A stretch of DNA of 5,883 bases. It comes from an uncultured Actinomycetes bacterium. Its GTDB lineage: Bacteria > Actinomycetota > Thermoleophilia > Miltoncostaeales > Miltoncostaeaceae. How positions within the stretch are numbered: the first letter of the stretch is position 1; each line of letters starts with the position of its first letter. This document shows positions 1 to 5,832 of the stretch, in pieces. Made by a program: the position numbers and the translations under genes. A model generated the notes under the pieces. The model was not told where the DNA came from. It was given only the letters and a program-made list of their open reading frames with translations, and did not search any database. The stretch is from the NCBI GenBank assembly GCA_903866425.1, contig CAIPNN010000081.1:1-5883 (forward strand), read 5' to 3'.

Positions 1-45
1 CAGGCGTGCCTTCACCTCGGTGATCGGCATGGTGCGTGTGGCCAC
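1..45 (-). CDS. Partial gene, probable Phd/YefM-type antitoxin N-terminus
   Basis: Only the first 15 codons are inside the window, reading MATRTMPITEVKARL and running off the left edge. The GTG at 43-45 is chosen because a perfect AAGGAGG (minus strand, plus positions 51-57) sits 5 nt upstream of it. An in-frame ATG at 28-30 has its Shine-Dalgarno 20 nt away and is less likely. The pattern 'ITEVKARL' resembles the start of Phd/YefM antitoxins, where a short beta strand is followed by 'EAKA.LSEL'. Those proteins bind their own operator and neutralise a partner toxin encoded just downstream, which here would lie outside the window. The gene follows the Ig-array gene on the same strand after a 40-nt gap holding an inverted repeat. 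That a gene starts here is well supported by the ribosome binding site; the family call rests on about ten residues and is tentative. Confidence 0.55.
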   Translation of the reverse strand, partial: MATRTMPITEVKARL

Positions 46-59
46 GTGGGCCTCCTTCA

Positions 60-82
60 GATGACCATTCAAAGCGGTCATC
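60..82. repeat. Inverted repeat GATGACC-N9-GGTCATC, candidate operator or terminator
   Basis: GATGACC (60-66) and GGTCATC (76-82) form a perfect 7-bp inverted repeat around a 9-nt loop. It lies between the stop codon of the Ig-array gene (86-88) and the Shine-Dalgarno of the partial gene (51-57), both on the minus strand. There is no T-run after it on either strand, so it is not a textbook intrinsic terminator. The position just ahead of a putative antitoxin gene suits an autoregulatory operator, as known for Phd/YefM systems. A hairpin that ends or attenuates the upstream transcript is the alternative. Confidence 0.45.
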
Positions 83-85
83 ACG

Positions 86-2527
86 CTAGCGCACCCGTAC
101 CGTCACCTGCTTCGACGTCCCGGCCTCCATGGGCCAGCCCATCTCCTTGGGAACCCGCACGCGAAATGGCACCGTCAGGCCGCTGGCCTGGAACTTCCAC
201 GACATCGCGAACGACCCGTCGGGCTTGGTCCTGCCGTTCACCACCGGGCGCCACTGCTTGCGGAACGGGTCGCGCCACTCCAGCACCACGCTCTTGGCGG
301 CACCCGGGGCCGGGCCCACCTTGCCCTTGAACATGATGGCCTTGCCCTTGGCCGACGCCTGGTGCGAGCTGGCCATGAGGGTGACGCTGGCGCGCACGTG
401 CACACCCACGCGCGGGCCGGTGGGGATGGGCACCACCGACGAGCCGTCGGGCACGCCGACGTCGATGGGTCCACCGATTACGGGAATGGCCGAGAGGCGG
501 AACGACCCGTCCGGGCCCGTGACCGCCGACCCGATGTCGCGGCCCTTCTGCCGGGCCACCATTGCGAACCCGGCAAGCGGCCCGCCGCCGCCCTTTGCCA
601 GCAGGCGCCCGGTCACCACCACCGACTGGCCGTAGTTCACCGTGGTGGTGCGGTACTCAGTGCCCTCGATGGTCTCGGGCTTGCCACCTTGCAGCCCCAG
701 GGTGAGGATTCCCTCGCGGGCCTCATCGGCCATGTGCCTGGGCGCGGTGGGGGCCATGGGGTTGGGCGTGGTGGGTGACCCGGGCCTCGCCATCTCCGGC
801 ATTGCCACCTCCATGGCGCGCACGTTGCCCGCCACGTCGCCCACCTGCACACGCATGCGCGCATCGGGGTCGGGGATGAGCACCGCATCCATGCTCACGA
901 TCCCGCTGCCATCGCTTGCGGGCCGCTCGGACACCGTGCGCCACGTCCAGCCGTCGAGCCACTGCAGGCGCACCTTCTCCACGCCCGACCGGGCATCGTC
1001 GGCCGACCACGTCATGCGGATGCGGCCATCGGGCAGCGCGGTGAGCGCCGCGCGCGCCACATCGGGCGGCGTGAGATCGGTACGCACCAGCCCAAGGCGC
1101 TGGGCCACCAGCGTCTGCGAGAACGGCCCGCCGTTTCGGAGCTTGAGGCGCACCTGATGCGTGCCGTCGCCAAGGCCCATAAGGGGCACCTGCATCTGGT
1201 CGCGGCCCGGGGCGTGTGCCGACTGATCCATCAGCACCCACTCGCCGCGTGCGGTGCCGTCGCCGGCCGTGTTCACCTCCACGTCCAGATCGCCCAGCCC
1301 CAGCACGGCCTCGAGGTTGTCGTGCATGGTCACATCGAGCGGCAGCGTGGATGTCCACGCTGCCGGAATCGGCGCCATGTCGATCTTCGGCACCTGGGTG
1401 TCGACGACGATCGGCGCCTGCGCAGGCTCCTGCACCACGTTGCCGGCGTCGTCGCGCGCGGTGACCCGCCACGTGTGCACGCCGTCGGCCATACCGGTGC
1501 CGGCCAGTCGCGTCATGCGCTGTCCCGCCATCGCCTTGGTCGCGGTGCCCGAGGTGACCCACCGACCGGTGTCCGATCCATCGGCAGCCGTGTTCACCTC
1601 GGCCGTGGCGCTTGCGAGCCCGCTGGTGGCGTCGGTTGCCGACCACGAGATACTGGCCTGCCCGGTCCCCGGCGCAAACGTGGTGCCCGCCTCGGCGATG
1701 TCGGGCGCCGTGCGGTCAACGCGCACCACCGCGTCGCTGGCCGCCCCGGCCGTGCCATCGCCATCAACGTCGAGATGCACGCGATGCACCCCATCGCTCA
1801 GGCCGTCGAGCGGGATGTCGGCCGCCATCTGCCCCTGCCCCGGCGCACCGGCCCAGCGCACCTCGCCATCAACCGACACCCGCTGGCTCGCGATGCCATC
1901 GCTGCCGAAGTTGTCGGACGCCTGCCACGCCACGCGCGCCGCCTGCTGCCCACCGCTCACCCAGCCACCGGGCACGCTGTTGATGGCAGCCGTGGGCGGA
2001 GCCACGTCGCGCACCACAACGCTCGGACCCCCGATCCACCACACCCGGGCCTGCTGCTTGCGCTGCGCGGTCTGCACGATCTGCAGCTTCAGATCGCACA
2101 CGCCACCCGGCAGGCCAATGCCGTACCCGCGCCCGGCTGCGGGCGACTGCGGCATGCCGGCGTCGCCCTCTGCCCACACCGTGCCGCCGTTGGCCTTCAC
2201 CTGAAGGTCGGCGCTGGACGCCGCGGCGTACCGCAGTGCGTTGAACGACACCGATGCGATCTCGCTGCCCGGCACCGGGCAGCCCCAGTTCATCGACCAC
2301 GCCGCGCCTGTGGGCGCGAGGGCTGTGGCCGCAGAGTTGATCTGCACGGTCTCGGGGTTCACCTGCGCGGCGGTTGCGAGCGCGTTGGTGGTGAAGCCAC
2401 CGGCGCCTTGCGGGTACAGGTTGCCGTCGGTGCCATGGGCGGCCTGCGCGGCCATGGCCGTGGCCACGGCAGCGGCGCCGAGAAGGGCGAGTGCACGGGG
2501 TCGGGTGATGCGTGGACGGTTCCTCAT
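86..2527 (-). CDS. Large secreted Ig-like repeat protein (813 aa)
   Basis: A predicted exported multi-module beta-sandwich protein. Residues 1-30 form a signal peptide: Arg-rich start, hydrophobic ALALLGAAAVATAMA core, likely cleavage near AQA/AHG. Residues 33-175 form an N-terminal module with two cysteines (C83, C144) that could pair. Four Ig-like modules of about 90-105 residues follow, at roughly 176-272, 273-377, 378-485 and 486-575; several open with an 'R/T-T-A/P-P-D' motif and carry a 'DG.H..R' turn. A Pro/Met linker covers 576-598. The C-terminus has two further beta modules: 622-712, with 'VTGRLL..G.GPLAGF...TGPDGSF' like carboxypeptidase-regulatory-type domains, and 713-813. There is no LPXTG motif or C-terminal membrane anchor. 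The ATG overlaps the sigma-gene stop in ATGA, with GGAG 8 nt upstream (2536-2539), indicating translational coupling. No catalytic motif is visible; an adhesive, structural or sensing role at the cell surface is inferred. Confidence 0.85.
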   Translation of the reverse strand: MRNRPRITRPRALALLGAAAVATAMAAQAAHGTDGNLYPQGAGGFTTNALATAAQVNPETVQINSAATALAPTGAAWSMNWGCPVPGSEIASVSFNALRYAAASSADLQVKANGGTVWAEGDAGMPQSPAAGRGYGIGLPGGVCDLKLQIVQTAQRKQQARVWWIGGPSVVVRDVAPPTAAINSVPGGWVSGGQQAARVAWQASDNFGSDGIASQRVSVDGEVRWAGAPGQGQMAADIPLDGLSDGVHRVHLDVDGDGTAGAASDAVVRVDRTAPDIAEAGTTFAPGTGQASISWSATDATSGLASATAEVNTAADGSDTGRWVTSGTATKAMAGQRMTRLAGTGMADGVHTWRVTARDDAGNVVQEPAQAPIVVDTQVPKIDMAPIPAAWTSTLPLDVTMHDNLEAVLGLGDLDVEVNTAGDGTARGEWVLMDQSAHAPGRDQMQVPLMGLGDGTHQVRLKLRNGGPFSQTLVAQRLGLVRTDLTPPDVARAALTALPDGRIRMTWSADDARSGVEKVRLQWLDGWTWRTVSERPASDGSGIVSMDAVLIPDPDARMRVQVGDVAGNVRAMEVAMPEMARPGSPTTPNPMAPTAPRHMADEAREGILTLGLQGGKPETIEGTEYRTTTVNYGQSVVVTGRLLAKGGGGPLAGFAMVARQKGRDIGSAVTGPDGSFRLSAIPVIGGPIDVGVPDGSSVVPIPTGPRVGVHVRASVTLMASSHQASAKGKAIMFKGKVGPAPGAAKSVVLEWRDPFRKQWRPVVNGRTKPDGSFAMSWKFQASGLTVPFRVRVPKEMGWPMEAGTSKQVTVRVR

Positions 2528-3813
2528 GGTCCGAACTCCAGCTGTGGTGATGACGGTGCCCCTGACGACGGGGCGGGGGATGGGGTTGGTGCAGGCGATG
2601 CCTGCGGGGTGGGTGCGGGTGCCGGCCGAGCGGCACGTGCGGCAGCCCGCTCGGCCGCCGCCCGTTGCTGCGCCTCACGGCGCCGGGCAGCGAGCGCCCT
2701 GCGCTCACGCTCAGCCTGCGCGCGAAGGCGCACCAGCAGGTCCTGAGCGTCTGACACCTGCGGTGCGGTGGCCGATGGGTCAATGACCGCGGCGCTGGTC
2801 TGCACCGTCTGCGTGATGGGCGCCGGGTTCTGCGAGCCGCCGCCACCTTGCACCTGATGCGCCACCAGCGGCACGCCTGCCACCCCGGCGGTCACCGCCA
2901 GCGCGCCGGTTGCCACCCGGGCGCTCATGAGTGTCGGCAGGTCGAGGAGGGTGTTCCACGCCTGGCCGATTCCCACGGCCATCTTCGCCGTGGTGCGATC
3001 CATCACGTTCATCGCGGCGGTGGCATCGGGCACGCCCGTGCCAGCGACGGCGGTGGTGGCGATGATGGCCACCGGCACGAGTACCAGCAGGCCGGCATTG
3101 CTCTGGCGCCTGGCGCGGAGCGTGGCCCGGCAGTGTGCGCAGTGGCGCACGTGGCGCGACACCTGCCGCCGCTCGCCCGGCGTGGCCTCCTCGTCGCCGG
3201 TGCGCTCGAGGGCCTCGCGCATCTTCACGCACTTCTCACCTGCGGCCATGCTGTGGTGCCACTCGTTCAGGCGCTCGCGGCCGCGCACGATCGATCGCTC
3301 GACCTTGCGCTCGGTGTAGCCAGTCATGCCCCTGATCTCTGCGCGGCTCACCCCGGCGGTGCGAAGCAGCAGGCAGATGCGCTCGGCCTCGCTCAGGCTC
3401 GTCATGGCGTCCTGCAGCGTGCGGTAGCGCTCCTTCCACTCGGCCACCGCAGATGGTTCGTCGCCACCACCGTGCGCGCGGTCAACGGCCGCGGTCACCA
3501 CCTCGGCATCGGCGGGGGCCTCGCGTGTGCGCTTGCGGGCCAGCGTGGTGGCCTCGTTCCGCAGCACCACGTGCAGCCAGGCGATGAACTCCCGCTGGTC
3601 AACCACGGGGCCCTTGGTGAGCGCGATCTCCATCGACCGCTGGTAGGCGTCTTCGGCGTCTTCCAGCGACGGCGCAAACCGTGCGGCGTATCGCAGCAGG
3701 CCGGGGGCACCGGCCATGGCGCCAAGGCAGAGCCTGCGGCGAGCGGTGGCCTCGTCCTCGCCGGGGGTCGGCGGGGCCAGGCCGATGGGAGTTTCGGTAC
3801 CTGGGTCGTACAT
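2524..3813 (-). CDS. ECF-type sigma factor fused to zf-HC2 anti-sigma-like domain and membrane segments
   Basis: A 429-residue multidomain regulator. Sigma region 2 spans about 35-98, with 'LEDAEDAYQRSM' and 'FIAWLHVVLRNEA', matching the ECF 'DAED..Q' and 'aWL..iarN' landmarks. Sigma region 4 spans about 130-185, with 'LSEAERICLLLRTAGVSRAEI' and a helix-turn-helix ending in a RGRERL tail. A zinc finger follows: C195, then H221-x3-C225-x2-C228, the zf-HC2 pattern of anti-sigma factors. Hydrophobic segments lie at about 240-259 and 299-318, then a charged Arg/Glu/Ala coiled coil at 354-395 and a Pro/Ala/Ser tail to 429. Typical ECF factors are near 200 residues, so the C-terminal half is extra. 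Fused sigma/anti-sigma layouts are known in some actinobacterial ECF groups. The ATG at 3813 is preferred over an in-frame TTG at 3903 because the 30 extra residues are not sigma-like; a weak AGGA precedes it. The last 4 bases overlap the Ig-array gene. Confidence 0.87.
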   Translation of the reverse strand: MYDPGTETPIGLAPPTPGEDEATARRRLCLGAMAGAPGLLRYAARFAPSLEDAEDAYQRSMEIALTKGPVVDQREFIAWLHVVLRNEATTLARKRTREAPADAEVVTAAVDRAHGGGDEPSAVAEWKERYRTLQDAMTSLSEAERICLLLRTAGVSRAEIRGMTGYTERKVERSIVRGRERLNEWHHSMAAGEKCVKMREALERTGDEEATPGERRQVSRHVRHCAHCRATLRARRQSNAGLLVLVPVAIIATTAVAGTGVPDATAAMNVMDRTTAKMAVGIGQAWNTLLDLPTLMSARVATGALAVTAGVAGVPLVAHQVQGGGGSQNPAPITQTVQTSAAVIDPSATAPQVSDAQDLLVRLRAQAERERRALAARRREAQQRAAAERAAARAARPAPAPTPQASPAPTPSPAPSSGAPSSPQLEFGP

Positions 3814-3859
3814 GGGTCCTACTGGGTGACTTCCTGTTGCATCAGTGTCGTTCCCGTGA

Positions 3860-3884
3860 AATCGAAATTGCACGCGCGGGTTCC
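3860..3884 (-). promoter_or_regulatory. Candidate ECF-type promoter GGAAC-N15-CGATT
   Basis: Read on the minus strand, GGAAC (3884-3880) is followed by a 15-nt spacer and CGATT (3864-3860). This resembles the GGAAC -35 and CGt-type -10 of many ECF promoters. It would give a leader of roughly 40 nt to the sigma ATG at 3813, so it may be an autoregulated promoter. A second GGAAC occurs 30 bp further downstream (3854-3850) without a matching -10. Short motifs like this occur by chance, so the call is moderate at best. Confidence 0.4.
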
Positions 3885-3983
3885 AGCGCGACGTACCCCT
3901 CAACGCACGGGCGCGGCCATTGCTCCCCCCTCTGGCGGGTGCGAAATCGCTCGGAGCGGGAAAAAGGCGGCCTCTGGGCGGGC

Positions 3984-3998
3984 TAGGCTGGCCGGGTG
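3984..3998 (+). promoter_or_regulatory. Candidate -10 box for a leaderless GTG start
   Basis: TAGGCT (3984-3989) matches the TANNNT form of an actinobacterial -10 element and is followed after 6 nt by the GTG of the thioesterase gene. Transcription would therefore start at or within a base or two of the start codon, giving a leaderless mRNA. Consistent with this, no Shine-Dalgarno is present at usual spacing. No convincing -35 box is visible upstream. Confidence 0.45.
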
Positions 3999-4406
3999 AG
4001 CACTGATGGCCCCCACATCCACGTCGAGACCCGCCGCATCGTGATGAGCGAGGTGGACGTGAGCCAGATCCACTTCACCATGGCCTACGCCTGGATGGAT
4101 CGTGGCCTGTGCGAGTGGCTTGCCGATCTCGGCTGGCCGTTTACGCGGCTGCTGGAGGAGGGCGTGGGAATTCCCATCGTCAACAGCCAGTGCCGGTTTG
4201 ACCAGCGCATGGTGCTCGACGACCTCATCACCATCGAGACCAGTGCCGGCGGGGTTGGCAGCACGTCATTTCGCACCCGCCACCGGTTCATGCGTGACGG
4301 CGAGTTGTGTGCCGAGGGGGAGTTGACGCACGTGTGCATTGAGCGCGGCGGCCGGTCGCCCGTGCCGGTGCCCGAGTGGATCAGGGCGGCGGCCACCCCC
4401 GACTGA
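3996..4406 (+). CDS. Hotdog-fold acyl-CoA thioesterase, 4HBT/YbgC type
   Basis: A 136-residue protein of the size and layout of single-domain hotdog thioesterases, which hydrolyse acyl-CoA or related thioesters in the cytoplasm. The first strand 'HIHVETRRIVMSEVD' leads into D21-V-S-Q-I-H-F, which aligns with the catalytic D-x-x-G-I/V-V/H-F loop of 4-hydroxybenzoyl-CoA thioesterase; D21 is the expected catalytic acid. The glycine usual at D+3 is Gln24 here. The central hotdog helix (about 29-44, 'MAYAWMDRGLCEWLADLG') and later strands ('RFDQRMVLDDLITIET', 'TSFRTRHRFMRDGELCAEGELTHVCI') fit the family. The GTG at 3996 is chosen because the next ATG (4044) would remove the first beta strand. The gene diverges from the sigma gene and converges on the PepSY gene. 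The substrate cannot be told from sequence. Confidence 0.83.
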   Translation: MSTDGPHIHVETRRIVMSEVDVSQIHFTMAYAWMDRGLCEWLADLGWPFTRLLEEGVGIPIVNSQCRFDQRMVLDDLITIETSAGGVGSTSFRTRHRFMRDGELCAEGELTHVCIERGGRSPVPVPEWIRAAATPD

Positions 4407-4419
4407 CGCCGGGGGTGGC
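4392..4419. terminator. 9-bp stem-loop between convergent genes, possible bidirectional terminator
   Basis: GCCACCCCC (4392-4400) pairs perfectly with GGGGGTGGC (4411-4419) around a 10-nt loop. The thioesterase stop codon (4404-4406) lies in the loop, and the convergent PepSY gene ends at 4432. The stem is very GC-rich and well placed to serve both transcripts. Neither side has a U-tract, as is common in high-GC bacteria, so the function is inferred. Confidence 0.5.
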
Positions 4420-4431
4420 GCGGCCTGGCTG

Positions 4432-5061
4432 CTACCTGTCGACGTGCGACGACACCACGGTGCCGTTCGCGGCGATCTTCACCTCGACGCGCACGCCATC
4501 TGCGCGGCGCACCTTCACCTCGTAGGCCACACCGGGGTCGTCCTCGCGCTTCACGAGGATGAGCGTGCTGCCCGGGCCCACGTTGGCCAGCGCTGCGGCC
4601 ACGGCCTGATCGCTGGTAACGAAACCTGCGGGCAGGGCTGCTGCCGGGTTGTCCTCGGGGTGGTTGCGCCCGCTCTTGCCCCGGCCGGTTGCCTTGGTCA
4701 CCGCCACCGTGCGGGTGACGGTGGTGCACGTGGTGTCGCAGGCATCAACGGTGACCACCACGGAGGTCCCGACCGCGCGACGCAGGTGCTTGAAGTTGGC
4801 CACGTACGTGACGGGGTCGGTGGAGGGTGCTGTGCTCGTCCAGTTCAGTGCGCGGGCACCCCGCGTGCGGCTGCCGATGGTGGCCGAGATGCGTGGTGCA
4901 TCAATGCTGGTGCCGTGCGGCGCCTGCACCACAACCTGCAGCTTGTGATGGCCGGTGCGGTTCACCGTTACTGACGTCACATCAGGTGCTGCCTGTGCCA
5001 CTCCGGCACCCAGGCCGGCGGCTGCGAGTGCTGCGGTGATGATGAGTGCGTTCTTCTTCAT
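4432..5061 (-). CDS. Secreted PepSY-domain protein
   Basis: A 209-residue exported protein. The signal peptide is residues 1-24: MKKN start, hydrophobic ALIITAALAAAGLGAGV core, AQA cleavage before APDV. Residues 25-120 look like a small beta domain with two close cysteines (C108, C112 in DACDTTC) that could form a disulfide. A basic linker (about 123-137) follows. Residues 149-208 match PepSY: 'SDQAVAAALANVGPG' helix, then strands 'VAYEVKVRRADGVRVEVKIAANGTVV', with NGTVV in place of the common 'TGkvl' end. PepSY domains occur in protease propeptides and in small exported proteins thought to limit extracytoplasmic proteolysis; no peptidase is present here. The ATG at 5061 is chosen for the signal peptide and the strong GGAGGGGAG just upstream (5065-5073). 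The reading frame stays open far upstream, but that part is antisense to the next gene and not protein-like. Confidence 0.85.
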   Translation of the reverse strand: MKKNALIITAALAAAGLGAGVAQAAPDVTSVTVNRTGHHKLQVVVQAPHGTSIDAPRISATIGSRTRGARALNWTSTAPSTDPVTYVANFKHLRRAVGTSVVVTVDACDTTCTTVTRTVAVTKATGRGKSGRNHPEDNPAAALPAGFVTSDQAVAAALANVGPGSTLILVKREDDPGVAYEVKVRRADGVRVEVKIAANGTVVSSHVDR

Positions 5062-5137
5062 GGGCTCCCCTCCAGTGACTGACTGCTGCTGTCGTGGGTC
5101 ACCGTGGCCCGCGGACCTCATGGAATGAGAGGCGCGC

Positions 5138-5154
5138 GGTAAGGACTTCGTAAG
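5138..5154 (-). promoter_or_regulatory. Tandem CTTACS-N5 box upstream of the PepSY gene
   Basis: On the minus strand CTTACG (5154-5149), a 5-nt spacer and CTTACC (5143-5138) form a direct repeat with an 11-bp period, about 77 bp upstream of the PepSY start. OmpR/PhoB-class response regulators bind direct repeats about one helical turn apart, and the layout recalls the PmrA box CTTAAT-N5-CTTAAT. No convincing -10 could be placed after it, and no two-component genes are in the window. Confidence 0.38.
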
Positions 5155-5181
5155 CCCAGATGCCGCAGAGGAATGCGGGTT

Positions 5182-5210
5182 TTGACACCTTCGCGTGTAG
5201 ATGCGTGATG
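5182..5210 (+). promoter_or_regulatory. Weak candidate sigma-70 promoter for the phosphatase-like gene
   Basis: A perfect TTGACA -35 hexamer (5182-5187) lies upstream of the phosphatase-like gene. At 17-nt spacing the -10 position reads GTGATG, a poor match, so the call depends almost wholly on the -35. It would give a leader of about 45 nt. Confidence 0.3.
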
Positions 5211-5260
5211 GGGCGCGGGGCGAGGGTGCACGCCACGCAACCCGACGCCGGAGGACACCC

Positions 5261-5749
5261 ATGGCCACCTTCACCCCACCGCCCCACGCATGGATCGTGC
5301 CGGGCGCACTTGCCATCGCTGAGCGCCCTGGCGGTGGCGGGCGCAGCCACCGCGTGGCCCGCCGCGAGGCTGAGCTTTCGTGGTGGTACGAGCAGGGCGT
5401 GCGCACCATCGTCAGCGGCATGCGGTCGCGGCACGCCCTCGTTGAGTACTCACAGGTGGGGTTCGGCACGCGGTGGCATCCACTGATGGATGTGGTGCAG
5501 GCCCGGGCCGAACTGCCCCGGCTCGCCACCGACGTTGCCGAGGTGATGGCCCGCGAACCCGGTGCCGTGCTGGTGCACTGCGATCGCGTGAGCGAGTGGC
5601 TCGCAGCCATTGACGCCACCATCCGCCTGCGGCTGGGCCTCGCCCCTGATGTGGCGGTGGCTCTGGAGCAGGCGGAGGCGGATGGCATGCCGGTTGATGA
5701 CCTCGCCCGCGACCTGATGGATGTGGGTGGGCCACCTGTGGCCGCGTGA
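5261..5749 (+). CDS. Dual-specificity-phosphatase-like protein lacking the P-loop arginine
   Basis: A 162-residue cytoplasmic protein, no signal peptide. The fold landmarks of the DSP/PTP superfamily are present in order: 'WIVPGALAIAERPGG' (11-25), the helix and strand 'LSWWYEQGVRTIVSG' (39-53), 'RWHPLMD' (71-77) matching the H-x-P-I-x-D general-acid loop with D77, the 'LPRLATDVAEVMAREPGAVLVHC' helix-strand, then helices to the end. The signature HCx5R should start at H106-C107, but the sequence reads HCDRVSEWL: the glycines and the arginine six residues after Cys are missing. Phosphate binding by the usual mechanism is therefore unlikely, which suggests a pseudophosphatase or binding protein. 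GGAGGA (5250-5255), 5 nt before the ATG at 5261, fixes the start; an in-frame ATG at 5201 would add 20 basic residues with no family match. It stands alone, divergent from the PepSY gene. Confidence 0.68.
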   Translation: MATFTPPPHAWIVPGALAIAERPGGGGRSHRVARREAELSWWYEQGVRTIVSGMRSRHALVEYSQVGFGTRWHPLMDVVQARAELPRLATDVAEVMAREPGAVLVHCDRVSEWLAAIDATIRLRLGLAPDVAVALEQAEADGMPVDDLARDLMDVGGPPVAA

Positions 5750-5832
5750 CGTCGCGTGGACGTGGAATACGATTGTCACCAGCAGGGCTCTGTGGTCACC
5801 GCATTTGCGCGTCGACGGCTTCCGGGGTGGGT

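Noticed and set aside
1157..2746. A 529-codon plus-strand open frame opposite the Ig-array gene
   Set aside because: Its translation is His/Arg/Gly-rich low-complexity sequence with no domain pattern, as expected antisense to a high-GC gene. The minus-strand frame has a signal peptide and Ig-like modules.
3814..3903. TTG start giving the sigma factor 30 extra residues
   Set aside because: The extra residues do not resemble sigma sequence, TTG is a rare start, and the candidate ECF promoter would lie inside the coding region.
2848..3999. A 383-codon plus-strand open frame opposite the sigma gene
   Set aside because: Antisense to a clear sigma factor and rich in His, Ala and Gly with no recognisable motif; it also runs through the divergent intergenic region.
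5201..5260. Earlier ATG for the phosphatase-like gene
   Set aside because: The ATG at 5261 has GGAGGA at ideal spacing, while the 20 added residues are Arg/Gly-rich and outside the DSP fold.
5062..5688. Upstream extension of the PepSY reading frame (209 more codons)
   Set aside because: The ATG at 5061 has a signal peptide and strong ribosome binding site. The extension is antisense to the phosphatase-like gene and is Ser/Arg/Pro-rich without motifs.
5750..5832. TTGTCA (about 5773) and repeated GTCACC as a promoter or operator for the right-edge gene
   Set aside because: No -10 box at suitable spacing follows, and the GTCACC copies are short and not arranged as a clear palindrome.
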